Assembly: GCF_003493605.1 (NCBI RefSeq)
Contig: NZ_QQKA01000002.1
Span: 243,551-307,550 of the forward strand
DNA: 64,000 bases
Direction: 5' to 3'
Origin: Haemophilus haemolyticus
Lineage (GTDB): Bacteria > Pseudomonadota > Gammaproteobacteria > Enterobacterales > Pasteurellaceae
Shown here: positions 1 through 9,905 of the stretch, piece by piece
Layout of the letters: the number at the start of each line of letters is the position of its first letter
How positions within the stretch are numbered: position 1 is the first letter of the stretch
The notes under the pieces: model-generated
The model's input: only the letters and a program-made list of their open reading frames with translations
Told to the model about the DNA's origin: nothing
The model's database searches: none
Program-made: the position numbers and the translations under genes

Positions 1-339
1 TTGTTGGAATGTATCGAAGATTTATTAAAACGATCCTTTAATATTTCTGCAGGGCGCATCTCACTTGGCTTAATGACGTTCATTCCTCCACTCGTCTTTG
101 CGCTTTTCTATCCTGAAGGTTTTATTTTAGCGCTAGGCTACGCAGGCCAAATGTTTGCATTCTATGCCGTAGTATTGCCAGTTAGCCTCGCTTGGAAAGC
201 TCGTCGAGCTCACACCAATTTGCCATATAAAGTATGGGGAGGAAATCTGACTTTAATCATCGTATTGGTATTAGGCGTAATCATTACATCTATTCCATTT
301 GCGATTCGTGCGGGTTACTTGCCATTTGTGGTGGGTTAA
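1..339 (+). CDS. Aromatic amino acid permease, C-terminal part (cut by window edge)
   Basis: The last 112 residues of an inner-membrane amino acid:proton symporter of the hydroxy/aromatic amino acid permease family (TyrP, Mtr, TnaB). The frame is open from base 1, so the gene begins outside the window. Three hydrophobic stretches are visible (about residues 20-42, 46-64 and 82-104), with a basic loop (KARRAH) between the second and third, as in the last helices of this family. The stop is followed at once by a strong terminator. Whether the substrate is tyrosine or tryptophan cannot be decided from this end. Confidence 0.75.
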   Translation: MLECIEDLLKRSFNISAGRISLGLMTFIPPLVFALFYPEGFILALGYAGQMFAFYAVVLPVSLAWKARRAHTNLPYKVWGGNLTLIIVLVLGVIITSIPFAIRAGYLPFVVG

Positions 340-350
340 TAATATAAAAA

Positions 351-379
351 CACCGTTCAATTTTGAACGGTGCTTTTTT
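351..379 (+). terminator. Intrinsic terminator after the permease
   Basis: A perfect 10-bp stem (CACCGTTCAA, 351-360, with its complement at 363-372) with a 2-base loop is followed by a run of six T at 374-379. It ends the permease transcript and abuts the stop codon of the convergent antitoxin gene. Confidence 0.85.
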
Positions 380-596
380 AACGCCAAATCATATTCAGTT
401 TACGATGATTTATTGCGCAATCTTTTAAATAGGCATTAATTAAAGTTTGATAAGGAATACCTACCTCTTTAGATAATGCCTTAAAGTAATCAACCGCATC
501 ATCGTCTAAACGAATTGTCACCATTTTTTTCGCTTTCAATTGTCCCGCATAAGGGTTACGAATCCCCTGAGAAAAATCATATTCATCTTTCATCAT
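378..596 (-). CDS. brnA: BrnA-family antitoxin
   Basis: A 72-residue protein with a BrnA/CopG-like ribbon-helix-helix segment: the strand around KKMVTIRLDDDAV (residues 24-36), then two helices ending in IPYQTLINAYLKDC. In characterised BrnTA systems the antitoxin binds the toxin and represses the operon. The start overlaps the toxin stop by 4 bases (ATGA type), so the pair is co-transcribed toxin first, the usual BrnTA order. There are two Met codons at the start, and either could serve. The family call is by sequence pattern; activity is inferred. Confidence 0.8.
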   Translation of the reverse strand: MMKDEYDFSQGIRNPYAGQLKAKKMVTIRLDDDAVDYFKALSKEVGIPYQTLINAYLKDCAINHRKLNMIWR

Positions 597-874
597 AAAT
601 TCTCCTTATATTGTTTGCTTTCATAAATAGTTGCTAAGCGAGCTGAAATAATCCGAATATTCTCATCTCGTTCACAATGAACAACCACAAGTGTATTATT
701 TTTTTCACTACGTCCTAACAATAAAAAACGTTCTTCATAAAAAGAATGCTCTGGATCGGGTATTAACAATGCATAATCATCATAAAATACTGTCATCGCT
801 TCTTCAAAGCTTATACCATGTTTAATTTTATTGAGTTCTGCTTTATTACGATCCCATTCAAACCCATTTAGCAT
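593..874 (-). CDS. brnT: BrnT-family ribonuclease toxin
   Basis: 93 residues with the BrnT hallmarks: an N-terminal FEWD followed by NKIKHGISFEEA (residues 16-27), a central DPEHSFYEERFLLLG, and the C-terminal RIISAR. BrnT is a small RelE-like fold that cleaves RNA and halts translation until bound by BrnA. Length matches the family (about 90 residues) and no disruption is seen, so the module appears intact. It lies between two housekeeping genes with its own AT-rich upstream region (875-1000), as is common for a horizontally acquired toxin-antitoxin cassette. Confidence 0.82.
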   Translation of the reverse strand: MLNGFEWDRNKAELNKIKHGISFEEAMTVFYDDYALLIPDPEHSFYEERFLLLGRSEKNNTLVVVHCERDENIRIISARLATIYESKQYKENL

Positions 875-1017
875 AAGTATTATTCAATATTAAAATGTCA
901 ATATATTATATTTATAATTTGATGAAAAAACAAACGACATATAAGTTATCATTACCGAACATTAACAAAAAACGCTAAGATTTTTATTTTTAGTGCTTTA
1001 AAAAATGCGGTGAATTT

Positions 1018-1569
1018 TTAATGAGTTTTATGGCTTGTGCTATACAAAATTTTGTCCGTATAAGCTAAAGCAATTGCCGACACTAAAAAGCCTAAATGCA
1101 ACAATAATTGCCACATCATCGTTTTTTCTGGCATATTGCTTGCATTCACAAAAGTTTGCAACATATGGATAGATGAAATGCCGATAATAGACATAGAAAG
1201 TTTAACTTTCAACACGGTGGCATTTACGTGGCTCATCCATTCAGGTTGATCAGGATGATTACGCGTACGCAATTTAGATACGAAAATTTCATAGCCACCG
1301 ATAGTCACCATCACAAGCAAGTTTGCGATCATCACGACATCAATCAAATTCAACACGCATAACATAATTGTGTTGGAATCCATATCATTGACATTAATCA
1401 CCAACGCCCATAAGCCTTTAATAAACTTATAAGAGTAGATTGCAAGGGTGACAATCAAGCCCAAATAAATCGGCACTTGCAACCAGCGACTAGCAAAAAT
1501 TATTTTCGCGATAATATTCGATTGTTCGTTATATTTCGCATAAGGATCAACAGGTTTGTTTTCTTTCAT
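1018..1569 (-). CDS. UPF0114 (YqhA-like) inner membrane protein
   Basis: 183 residues of the UPF0114/TIGR00645 family, of unknown function. Four hydrophobic segments are visible (about 28-50, 66-90, 120-140, 148-170); the N-terminus is polar and the tail basic. The sequence closely resembles what I recall as H. influenzae HI_0507, which in Rd also neighbours rbsR. The start has a purine-rich ribosome site about 10 bases upstream. It lies downstream of rbsR on the same strand but about 105 bases away, so co-transcription is possible but not shown. Confidence 0.8.
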   Translation of the reverse strand: MKENKPVDPYAKYNEQSNIIAKIIFASRWLQVPIYLGLIVTLAIYSYKFIKGLWALVINVNDMDSNTIMLCVLNLIDVVMIANLLVMVTIGGYEIFVSKLRTRNHPDQPEWMSHVNATVLKVKLSMSIIGISSIHMLQTFVNASNMPEKTMMWQLLLHLGFLVSAIALAYTDKILYSTSHKTH

Positions 1570-1674
1570 AAGATTTTATTCCTAAATTAAACAGTGGGTT
1601 AAATAAACAAAAAAACCGCAAGAAAATAGCAGTTTTTTTGAAAATAGCAATAGAGAAATCGAGTTATTCTAATT

Positions 1675-2673
1675 TTATTTGAAACTGTAAATAGACTCTC
1701 TTAACACACAAGTCGGTTCTAAAACCAAAGTGCGGTAATTTTCATTAGGATTTTTAATTCGTTGCAATAGTGTTTCAACAGCGAGTTTGCCAAGTTCAGC
1801 TTTCGGTTGGCAAATGCTGGAGAGAGGAGGCGAGAGGTAACGAGCCAATTCAATGTCATCATAACCCATAATTGAAAGATCTTGCGGAATACGTAAGCCT
1901 TGTTGCTGAATAGCTTGGTATGCACCAACAGCAATGGTGTCACTACAACAAAAAACTGCTGTTGGACGTGAAGATTGAGTAAGTAAAGATTGTATGCCAA
2001 GTACACCGCCTTCAAAGTCAAAATGACTTTCGACAATCCAATGAGGATTTAACGCAATTTTTGCTTCCGACAGTGCATTTTTATAACCTTGCAAACGATT
2101 TTGTGCGACAGATTTTTTGAGATTTCCCGTAATAATGCCAATTTTACGATGTCCTGCATCGATTAATGCTTTTGTCGCCAAATAGCCACCAAGTGCTGAA
2201 TTTTCGAGTATTTTATCTGCATTTAACTCGGTAAACCACCAATCCATTACAACTAAAGGCAAAGATACTGTAAGCTCCATATCCGCTTGAAAACGGCTAT
2301 CACCACACATCAAAAGCAAACCATCTACTTGTTTGTGCATTAGAGTTTGCAGATTTTGTTGTAGGCGTTTGGCATCACCGCCAGTGGTGGCAATAATAAG
2401 ATTATATTGATGCTGCTGACAATATTGCTCCACGCCAGCCATCACTTCCGCAAAGAATGGATTATTTGTTGCGGTGACAAGTAGCCCGATAGTTTTGGTT
2501 TCGCGCACCTTAAGGCTTCGTGCAACAGCTGAGGGGGTGTAATTCAGTTCAGCGACAATACGCATCACTTTCTCACGAATTTCATCGCTAACAAAACGCG
2601 ATCCATTAATGACATGCGAAACTGTGGAAGTCGAAACTTGTGCCAGTCGTGCAATATCTTTCATTGTCGCCAT
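1675..2673 (-). CDS. rbsR: Ribose operon repressor, LacI family
   Basis: 332 residues. The N-terminus is a LacI-type helix-turn-helix ([20 protein letters not shown], residues 4-23) with the hinge helix near residues 47-56 (PSAVARSLK), followed by a periplasmic-binding-protein-like effector domain (about 60-328). E. coli RbsR binds ribose and releases the operator. Here rbsR is the last gene of an operon with ribokinase, a nucleoside transporter and a nucleoside hydrolase, 26 bases after rbsK. A perfect RbsR-type palindrome lies in front of the first gene, so the operon is probably autoregulated and induced by ribose released from nucleosides. Confidence 0.9.
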   Translation of the reverse strand: MATMKDIARLAQVSTSTVSHVINGSRFVSDEIREKVMRIVAELNYTPSAVARSLKVRETKTIGLLVTATNNPFFAEVMAGVEQYCQQHQYNLIIATTGGDAKRLQQNLQTLMHKQVDGLLLMCGDSRFQADMELTVSLPLVVMDWWFTELNADKILENSALGGYLATKALIDAGHRKIGIITGNLKKSVAQNRLQGYKNALSEAKIALNPHWIVESHFDFEGGVLGIQSLLTQSSRPTAVFCCSDTIAVGAYQAIQQQGLRIPQDLSIMGYDDIELARYLSPPLSSICQPKAELGKLAVETLLQRIKNPNENYRTLVLEPTCVLRESIYSFK

Positions 2674-2699
2674 AAAACACCCTAAAAATTCACCGCACT

Positions 2700-3623
2700 T
2701 TAAGCGTGTTCAAGATAATCTAAAGTTTCTTGACGTGTTGGAATAGAGGATTGAGCCCCTTTTTTCGTCACACTAATCGCAGCGGCAGCTTGACCAAAAC
2801 GAATGGCTTCATCAAAGGATTTTTCTTCCAATAAAGCCGTAACAAAACCGCCATTAAATGTATCACCAGCTGCGGTAGTATCTATTGCTTGCACACAAAA
2901 GCCCTTAATGATACGGCTTTTACCTTTTTGACTGACAAACACGCCTTTCGCGCCAAGAGTAATCATTACGGTTTCAATGCCTTTATCGTGAAAAACACTC
3001 GCAGCTTTCACCGCACTTTGCTCGTCGGTTACCGCTACCCCAGTCAGGATCTCAGCTTCAGTTTCATTTGGTGTAATAATATCAATCAAACTCAATAATT
3101 CGTCCGATAAAATCTGCGCTGGAGCAGGATTTAGCACAACCTTAACACCATTTTTCTTAGCGATTTGAGCAGCCAACTCCACACCAGAAAGTGGGGTTTC
3201 TAATTGCATTAACAAGCAATCCGATTGTGCAATTTGCGCCTCACTTTGACGAACAACCATCTCACCCAAATGTGCATTTGCACCGCTAGCCAGCACAATA
3301 CTGTTCTCGCCCGATTGGGCAACTTGAATAAATGCCATTCCCGTCATTTCCTGTGAAACGGTATTAATATGGGTTGTATCAATTCCTTCTTGCGCAAACG
3401 CATTTTTCATTGTTTTGCCTAGGCTATCTGATCCAATGCAACTAATGAACGCGACCTTTGCCCCTAAACGAGCGGCTGCCACTGCTTGATTGGCACCTTT
3501 GCCACCATAGGCAATTTGATAATTTTGACCTGTTAGCGTTTCACCGGGTTTAGCAAAGTAAGGCACAGAAATAACGTGATCAGCATTGATACTACCGAGA
3601 ATTGTGAGAGTCTTCCCTTTCAT
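2700..3623 (-). CDS. rbsK: Ribokinase
   Basis: 307 residues of the PfkB sugar kinase family: phosphorylates D-ribose at O5 with ATP in the cytoplasm. Visible are the first PfkB signature [16 protein letters not shown] (residues 40-55) and the second, [12 protein letters not shown] near residue 250, which holds the catalytic Asp and the anion hole. N-terminal GSINADHV is the ribose-binding segment. Length is normal for RbsK. It is preceded by a transporter and hydrolase for nucleosides rather than by the usual rbsDACB ribose ABC transporter, so its ribose most likely comes from nucleoside breakdown. Confidence 0.93.
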   Translation of the reverse strand: MKGKTLTILGSINADHVISVPYFAKPGETLTGQNYQIAYGGKGANQAVAAARLGAKVAFISCIGSDSLGKTMKNAFAQEGIDTTHINTVSQEMTGMAFIQVAQSGENSIVLASGANAHLGEMVVRQSEAQIAQSDCLLMQLETPLSGVELAAQIAKKNGVKVVLNPAPAQILSDELLSLIDIITPNETEAEILTGVAVTDEQSAVKAASVFHDKGIETVMITLGAKGVFVSQKGKSRIIKGFCVQAIDTTAAGDTFNGGFVTALLEEKSFDEAIRFGQAAAAISVTKKGAQSSIPTRQETLDYLEHA

Positions 3624-3705
3624 AATTATTCTCCACTATAAAAGTAGGCATATATCAAGCAATTATAAACCTAAAGTGCGGCTATTTTTACCGCACTTTT
3701 GAAAC

Positions 3706-4953
3706 TTAAGCTAAAGCGACACCACTTAAACCAATAAAAAAACCTGCAATAGTTGCGCTTAATAAATTAGCTAAAGAGCCAGCAATAACAGCCTTAATTC
3801 CTAATCGAGCAATATCTCCTCGACGATTTGGCGCCATACCGCCAACACCTCCAATTAATACAGCAATAGAACCAAAATTGGCAAAACCACAAAGAGCAAA
3901 AGTAATTATAGCCTTTGTTTTATCAGTAAGTTCCATTGGCGGATTTGCTCCTAAATAAGTAGAGAATTCAGAGTAACCGACAAATTCATTTACAGTTAAT
4001 TTAATACCAATCATATGCCCTGCAACTTCAGCATCACTCCAAGGTACTCCCATAACCCACGCTAATGGTTTAAAAATCCACCCCAAAATCATGCCTAAAG
4101 AAAGATCTGGTCGATTAAACAATTCTCCAATTCCACCTAACATACCATTAACAAGCGCAATTAAAGCGATAAATGCAACCAACATTGCCCCTATATTTAA
4201 TGCCATACTCATTCCAGCCCCGGCACCAGAAGCAATAGCTTCAAGCGCATTAGCAGGTTTATCTAATTCAACCTCTTCTATTTCGTCATTAAATTCTTCT
4301 GTTTGAGGATATAACATTTTTGCAAATAATAAGCCTGCAGGCGCAGCCATAAAGGAGGCTGCAATTAAATATGTCAAAGGAACACCAAGCCCAGCGTATC
4401 CAGCTAAAACAGAACCTGAAATAGACGCCAACCCTCCACACATAATAGCGAAAAGTTCAGATTCAGTCATTTTACTAATGTAAGGTTTGACAACCAAAGG
4501 AGCTTCGGTTTGTCCAACAAAAATATTAGCTGCTGCAGACATTGATTCAGATTTTGATGTACCCAATACTTTTTGTAATGCACCACCAATTAATTTGATA
4601 ATCCATTGCATTACACCGATATAATAAAGCAAAGAAATCAATGCAGAGAAAAAAACTATGACAGGAAGGACCTTAATAGCAAAAATAAAACCAACACTTT
4701 CACCCGATGCCAATCCACCAAAAACAAATGAAATACCTTCATTTGCGTAAGCAATAACTTTACTTACTGCATTAGACATACCCAAAAGGGCATCTCGACC
4801 AATAGGCACATATAAAATAAATGCTCCTATAACAATTTGAATTACTAATGCGCCCAAAACAGTTCTTATACAAATAGCTTTTCTATTATTGGAAAGGAGA
4901 TAGGCTATGCCTAACAATACAACAATCCCTAAGATACTAATAAATGCATCCAT
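3706..4953 (-). CDS. Concentrative nucleoside transporter (CNT/NupC family)
   Basis: 415 residues, very hydrophobic, with the CNT family signature [13 protein letters not shown] (about residues 149-161) and the later [20 protein letters not shown] segments that form the nucleoside and cation sites. It imports nucleosides through the inner membrane with protons or sodium. The gene is the second of the operon, 51 bases after the hydrolase and 82 bases before rbsK. It is NupC-like, but the position and partner argue for a dedicated nucleoside-to-ribose pathway. Which nucleosides it prefers cannot be read from the sequence. Confidence 0.9.
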   Translation of the reverse strand: MDAFISILGIVVLLGIAYLLSNNRKAICIRTVLGALVIQIVIGAFILYVPIGRDALLGMSNAVSKVIAYANEGISFVFGGLASGESVGFIFAIKVLPVIVFFSALISLLYYIGVMQWIIKLIGGALQKVLGTSKSESMSAAANIFVGQTEAPLVVKPYISKMTESELFAIMCGGLASISGSVLAGYAGLGVPLTYLIAASFMAAPAGLLFAKMLYPQTEEFNDEIEEVELDKPANALEAIASGAGAGMSMALNIGAMLVAFIALIALVNGMLGGIGELFNRPDLSLGMILGWIFKPLAWVMGVPWSDAEVAGHMIGIKLTVNEFVGYSEFSTYLGANPPMELTDKTKAIITFALCGFANFGSIAVLIGGVGGMAPNRRGDIARLGIKAVIAGSLANLLSATIAGFFIGLSGVALA

Positions 4954-5004
4954 AGTTTGACCTCATTGTAAATAAAAGGAAGATAATAAAAATAAACTTT
5001 TTTG

Positions 5005-5937
5005 TTAATTTAATCGTTTGATTGCATCAATAATTAAATTCCAAAATCTCTCTTTATCTAGCTTTGTAGCTACTTTCGTATTGCAAAGCTTAGGTGGATA
5101 ACGGAAATCAGCAACTGTCATTCCTAGGGTATGTGTACCAGTTAATTCAATATTAACTGGTACACTTACTGTTTCTATTAACGTTGGATCAATAACATAA
5201 GCTACAGCACAAGGATCATGAACTGGAGGATAATTAAAGCCTTGGGCTTGTTTATACATTTTTCCAAAAAATTCAAGTAATTCGACAACAAATTCAGCAG
5301 GCTTAGTATCAATTTTCGAGATACGCTCAACAACATCGGGGGTGGCTAATGCTTGGTGTGTTAAATCTAATCCAACCATAGTTACTTTCCATCCAGCATT
5401 AAATACAATATGCGCAGCTTCTGGATCAATTTTTATATTAAACTCAGCTACGGCACTCCAATTTCCAGTATGATACCCTCCCCCCATTAATACAACTTCT
5501 TTTACTCTCTCAATAATTTTCGGTTCTAATCTTGCAGCTAAAGCAATATTCGTCAACCCTCCTGTTGGGACAAGAGTAATTGTTTTCTCTGGGTGAGACA
5601 TAATAAGATCAATGATTAATTCCACAGCATGCTTTTTATTGAAAGTTCGATTAGATTCTGGTAGTTTTGGACCATCTAATCCTGATTCACCATGAATACT
5701 AGGTGCAACCTCAATTTCCCTAACAATAGGTCTGTCTGCGCCCTTCGCAAAAGGAACATTTTTCATTTGCGCAATTTCAGCAATTGCCAAAGCATTTCGT
5801 GATACTTTCTCTAATGTTTGATTACCTACTACGGTAGTGACTGCTAGCAGTTCAATCTCAGGATTACCATAAGCAAGTAACATAGCTATGGCATCATCAT
5901 GTCCAGGATCACAATCCAAAATAATTTTTTTACGCAT
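5005..5937 (-). CDS. Ribonucleoside hydrolase (IunH/Rih family)
   Basis: 310 residues. The N-terminal DCDPGHDDA motif (residues 8-16; Asp10, Asp14, Asp15) is the calcium and ribose site of nucleoside N-ribohydrolases, and the VHDP motif near residue 240 supplies the last calcium ligand with a preceding His. The enzyme splits a nucleoside into base and ribose in the cytoplasm. It is first in the operon with the transporter, ribokinase and RbsR. The start has a clear AGGAG 7 bases upstream. The family is certain; whether it is RihA-, RihB- or RihC-like in base preference is not resolved, so no symbol is given. Confidence 0.9.
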   Translation of the reverse strand: MRKKIILDCDPGHDDAIAMLLAYGNPEIELLAVTTVVGNQTLEKVSRNALAIAEIAQMKNVPFAKGADRPIVREIEVAPSIHGESGLDGPKLPESNRTFNKKHAVELIIDLIMSHPEKTITLVPTGGLTNIALAARLEPKIIERVKEVVLMGGGYHTGNWSAVAEFNIKIDPEAAHIVFNAGWKVTMVGLDLTHQALATPDVVERISKIDTKPAEFVVELLEFFGKMYKQAQGFNYPPVHDPCAVAYVIDPTLIETVSVPVNIELTGTHTLGMTVADFRYPPKLCNTKVATKLDKERFWNLIIDAIKRLN

Positions 5938-5983
5938 TCTTTACTCCTATATTTTTCATAGTCATAAACTGCTGACCTCTACA

Positions 5984-5997
5984 TCGAAACGTTTCGA
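5984..5997. promoter_or_regulatory. RbsR-type operator (perfect palindrome)
   Basis: TCGAAACGTTTCGA is a perfect 14-base palindrome 46 bases upstream of the nucleoside hydrolase start. Its core CGAAACGTTTCG is the E. coli RbsR box; a PurR box would have GCAAACGTTTGC. Because rbsR is the last gene of the operon it precedes, the likely role is ribose-responsive autoregulation. Binding is inferred from the match. Confidence 0.8.
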
Positions 5998-6107
5998 CAA
6001 AACAAATATAAAGAACAAAAATAGAAAAACAACAAAGAAATATCAGATTTGAGAACTTAATCACAAAATATTTATGTTCTGTACCTGATAATGATCAATG
6101 CATTGAA

Positions 6108-6133
6108 AACGCCCTGTTAAACAACAGGGCGTT
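6108..6133 (-). terminator. Hairpin after the autotransporter gene
   Basis: An 11-bp perfect inverted repeat (AACGCCCTGTT at 6108-6118 with its complement at 6123-6133) lies 10 bases beyond the autotransporter stop. On the minus strand it is followed by TTTTC, so it is a plausible though weakly U-tailed terminator. Confidence 0.65.
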
Positions 6134-6142
6134 CATATTTCA

Positions 6143-9100
6143 CTACCATTGATACATTGCACCAGCGCCTACGCCGACTTTACCTTGCGTGTTGCTGGAA
6201 AACGAGCCTTTAAAAATCCATTTTCCATTATCAGTCATTCTTGATGCACCAAGGGAAATTGAGGATTGATCACCGTAGAAACCACTTCCGATACCTATGC
6301 CCATTTTACCAGGGGCTGAAACTTGTGGAATTGAGCCTTGAGCAATTGCACTTGCCGTACCAGCATCTGCTTTTTTACTCACTTTATCAATGCGGCGTTG
6401 GATATTCCGTTCTGCCTGATCAAGCTGGGCTTTGTTTACCGCATCCATCGGATTAACCCCCGAAGCTACATTGACAATACGGTTTCCACCATTATTTAGC
6501 CCCTTCTCGGTTAGCGAGACTTGGCTATCGCCACTGCCAATAGTTACGCCTTTTTCATTCATTACCGTCTCGCCAGATTTAAATTCTTTGGAGGAAACGC
6601 TGTTTAAATTTTTGATGTCTTTATTCAGGCTAATTTTTACCTGTTTTTTTCCACCTTGGGTTTGATGAATAATCTCAAGATTGCTGTCTTGGTTGTCCAT
6701 AACGATTTCAGTGGATTGCCCATCTTGACCATTCTTACCGTCTTTGCCGTCTTTTCCAGCTAAGCCAGTATCTCCTTTATCTCCTTTATCTCCTTTTTCC
6801 CCTTTATCTCCTTTAAAAGCAGGATCATTTTGGAGAGAGGTTTTGTCTAAACCTACGAAGAGAACCTTTTTATTTCCAACTGTTTTTATCTCTGCTTTCA
6901 AGCCATCAGTGAAATTAATATTCAAATTGTTTAATGGAAGTGAGGCGGCATTTCCCAATTTCGTCTCAGAACCCTTGTTATAAAAAGAAACAGGTGCATT
7001 TGCCAAAGCTTTTAATTGCGCCACATTAACTGCATCGGTATCTTCAGTACCCGCTGCAAGATTATTAATTTGGCGACTGATGCCTAATTCTGAATTACCA
7101 ACAGACACACCAGCTCTTGTAGACTGCCAAATATGCACGAGTTTATCCGCCTCAGCTTTTTTCTTACTTGCGTTTTGTCTGTGTAGGTTACGTTTATCCA
7201 CAGTCTTCTGCCATTCTTGAGCCGCTTGGTTTCTTTGAGTTTGTAGATTTGCTTTTTCAGAAGGATCTAACTCAGCTTTAATCTTTTCATCTAATTCTTT
7301 GATGCGTTGAGATACATTAAGAAAATCCTGATTAGCTGTATCTGCTTTTTGGATCTCTTCATGATATTCAGTATAAAGATTTGTGTACTTTTCATAATTT
7401 TCCTGACTAACCACTGCTTCGATATTGGTTAATCCAATTGGCGAATAACCAAAAATTTTTTCATTTTTTTCAGTTAATGAATGTGAACCAATCGCCACAC
7501 CATCATTCAATGTTGCTTTTGCAGAATAACCAAGCCCTATTGATCTATCTGCTGATGAATGCGCCAAAGAACCTAAAGCAACGGAGCCATTACCTGATGA
7601 GGAAGAATTTCCACCAACGGAAATCGCATAAGTACCATTGGCATTACTTTCCACCCCAACGGCGATAGCATAAGCATTATAATTACCTGCACTATTTGTC
7701 GATGTATTCGCTTTTGCATTATTCCCTAAAGCAGTTGAATTAAATCCAAACGCTTGCGCTCCACGTCCAAACGCACCACTTCCCCAACCTTTAGCTTGCG
7801 CATCTGCACCAACAGCTGTAGCCCAAGATTGAGTTGTTAATGCATTTTCACCAATAGCAACACTACGCTCCCCAGATAAAACATTTTCGCCATGATTTGT
7901 TGTTGGTGTATTTTGCGAACTTTCAACTCTTGCATTTTGACCAATCGCAACAGAATGGAGGCTTTTTGCATCAATATAAGCCTTAGGACCTATCGCGACG
8001 GAATTAACACTTTTCGCGCCATCATTATTGAAATTAGATCCTTCCCCAGTTTCTGTAGAATAAATAGACACATATTTTGTTTGGCTACTCCCAGTTCCAA
8101 TTTTAGATACGACCTCTTTTAATTGCGCGACATTAACCGCATCGGTGTCTTCAGTACCCGCCGCCAGATTATTAATTTGGCGAGTGATACCTAATTCTGA
8201 ATTACCAACAGATACACCTGCTGCAGTACTTTGCCATGGGGTAATATCTTTTATCTTATTCTTACGCTCCTCGATATTCTCTCTATTCTTTTTAATCTTT
8301 TCCTTTAATGTATTGATTTCACTTGTTAGTCTCGTGTTTTCTTCTAATGTAACTGTGGAATACGCTAATTTATCTTCTTTTTCTTGAAGTAATATTTCAT
8401 TATTTAGTAGTTCATCACCTTCAGTTTTTAGCTTTGTTAGAGCATCATCATACTGCTCTTTAGTCATAGAGCCTCTAATAGCTTCTATATTTTTACCCGC
8501 AGGATGATAACCAAATTGATCTTTATCAATCTCTGTTTTTGATCGAGAGCCTAACGCCACCCCCTCAGAAATATTTGCATTTGCTTGATAGCCTAAAGCT
8601 AACGCTCTATCTTGTGTTACTCTGGTTTTAAAACCTAAAGCAACGGATTCTGCGGAGCCTCTTTCAACAAGAGCGTGATCACCAATAGCAATTGCACTAG
8701 AAGAGAATGTTTTTACTTGGGCATTTTGACCTATAGCCACAGCTTGCTCAGATGCAAACGAAGATCTACCAATTGAAATACCGCCCGTTTGCTCCGCTCT
8801 TGCTTTTTCACCTATACTTATCGTGCCATTATTTAACGATTTTGCGCCGTAACCAATCGCAATTGAAGAGACATCACTTCCCCCGCAATTACCATCGTAA
8901 CATTCTGTTCCAGCTAGACTTTCTGTACCGATGGCAATTGAACTTTGCGATGTCGCTTTAGCTTTTACACCGATTGCCATTGCATTTTTAGAATTTTGTA
9001 ACCCATTCTTACTCTTATAAATTGCACCACGATTATCATAATTTGAGTCCTCCCCTTTTTCATCTGCATTAATGCTGAAATAGTGGGTTTCTGCTTGCTT

Positions 9101-9779
9101 TAACTGTGCCACATTCACTGCATCAGTATCCTCTTTGCCTGCAGCCACGTCTTTGATTTGGTGTAATTTGCTATCAGTTGTGCCGAGATTGTGGGCAGTG
9201 CCAATATAATTCGGCATTGGGAACAAAGCGTCAATTTGGGCTTGTGCCGCTTGTTTCTCACTTTCGTCTGCTGAACCATTTGCGACAATAGTCATATTAT
9301 TAATAAATGTCGTGACTTTCTCGTCAGTGCCTAAAATCGACTTCCATTTATCTTTGATGGCTTGTACTTTATTTTGAGCTTCTTGTGCCTCGCTGAAACG
9401 TGCTGTCCATTCAGCTCTAGCAGCATCCATCTCTGGACCTGAATAAATTCCTCTGCCTACTAGAGCAGTCATTTTTGCTCTGGCAGCATCACGTTCTGTA
9501 GCTTTTGTTGCGTTCAACGTTACCTGTTGTTGATATTCCTGCCATTTGTCTAAACCAAAAGCAGGATCTTTTGCGTTAATAGTTTGAGAGATTTTCGGAT
9601 CATATCCACCCATTAATGGATTTACATCAGTAGCAAACACTGGGGCATTTAACACCGAAAACACAGCGAGGGTAGCAAAAGAAAATTTTGTATAAAAGTG
9701 CGGTGATTTTTGGATGGATTTAGCTAGACTTGTTTGTTTGTTTGTTTGTTTGTTTGTTTGTCTGTCGGAGTGTATTCAT
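6143..9779 (-). CDS. Phase-variable trimeric autotransporter adhesin, currently out of frame at the repeat tract
   Basis: A YadA/Hia-type surface adhesin. The long frame (GTG at 9664, 1173 codons) lacks a complete signal peptide. The likely true start is ATG at 9777-9779, with AAGGA 8 bases upstream; it encodes MNTLRQ then the CAAA tract. With seven units this frame stops soon after the tract; removing one unit or adding two joins it to an in-frame stretch encoding KFSFATLAVFSVLNAPVFA, a good signal peptide. From the GTG: an N-terminal coiled coil (about 30-165), two large head modules of SVAIG-type repeats each ending in the neck motif AAGTEDTDAVNVAQL (about 505 and 870; a first neck at 173), coiled-coil inserts (about 398-471 and 755-841), a collagen-like GDKGDKG segment (949-984), and a C-terminal YadA membrane anchor ending in YQW. 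It would bind host cells or matrix; the ligand is unknown. Confidence 0.85.
6713..6818 (-). repeat. Collagen-like Gly-X-Y coding repeat in the adhesin
   Basis: Near-identical 9-base units (TCTCCTTTA on the plus strand) encode GDK triplets, then GKD and GKN/GQD triplets. Change in unit number would alter stalk length without shifting the frame, unlike the tetranucleotide tract at the start of the gene. Confidence 0.8.
9733..9760. repeat. Tetranucleotide phase-variation tract, (TTTG)7 / (CAAA)7
   Basis: Seven uninterrupted TTTG units on the plus strand lie 17 to 44 bases inside the predicted ATG of the adhesin gene. Such tracts inside the first codons are the classic slipped-strand switches of H. 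influenzae surface genes. In this copy the ATG frame runs into TAA just after the tract, so expression is predicted OFF. Confidence 0.9.
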
Positions 9780-9863
9780 TTGATATATCCTTAGATACAA
9801 GTTATTACAACAAAATTCCATTTACTATTTTGTAAAATAGGAAGAGGTTTAAATTCTAGCACG

Positions 9864-9880
9864 CCCCTCTCCCCGAGGGG
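9864..9880. repeat. Short C/G-rich dyad
   Basis: CCCCTC, five bases, then GAGGGG: a 6-bp stem standing out from AT-rich surroundings between rmuC and the adhesin. It resembles the cores of the inverted repeats near 19600, 19720 and 21670. Confidence 0.5.
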
Positions 9881-9905
9881 GAGCAATTTTTGAGAAATAA
9901 TAGAT

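Noticed and set aside
1719..2036. Second frame inside rbsR (105 codons)
   Set aside because: It overlaps the LacI-family frame entirely and has no ribosome site or family resemblance.
6713..6818. Repeats suggesting a CRISPR or phase-variable tract
   Set aside because: Units are 9 bases, encode collagen-like triplets and cannot shift the reading frame; no spacers.
6241..8961. Several plus-strand open frames of 69-80 codons opposite the adhesin gene
   Set aside because: They are shadows of the repetitive adhesin sequence, lack ribosome sites and show no protein-like composition.
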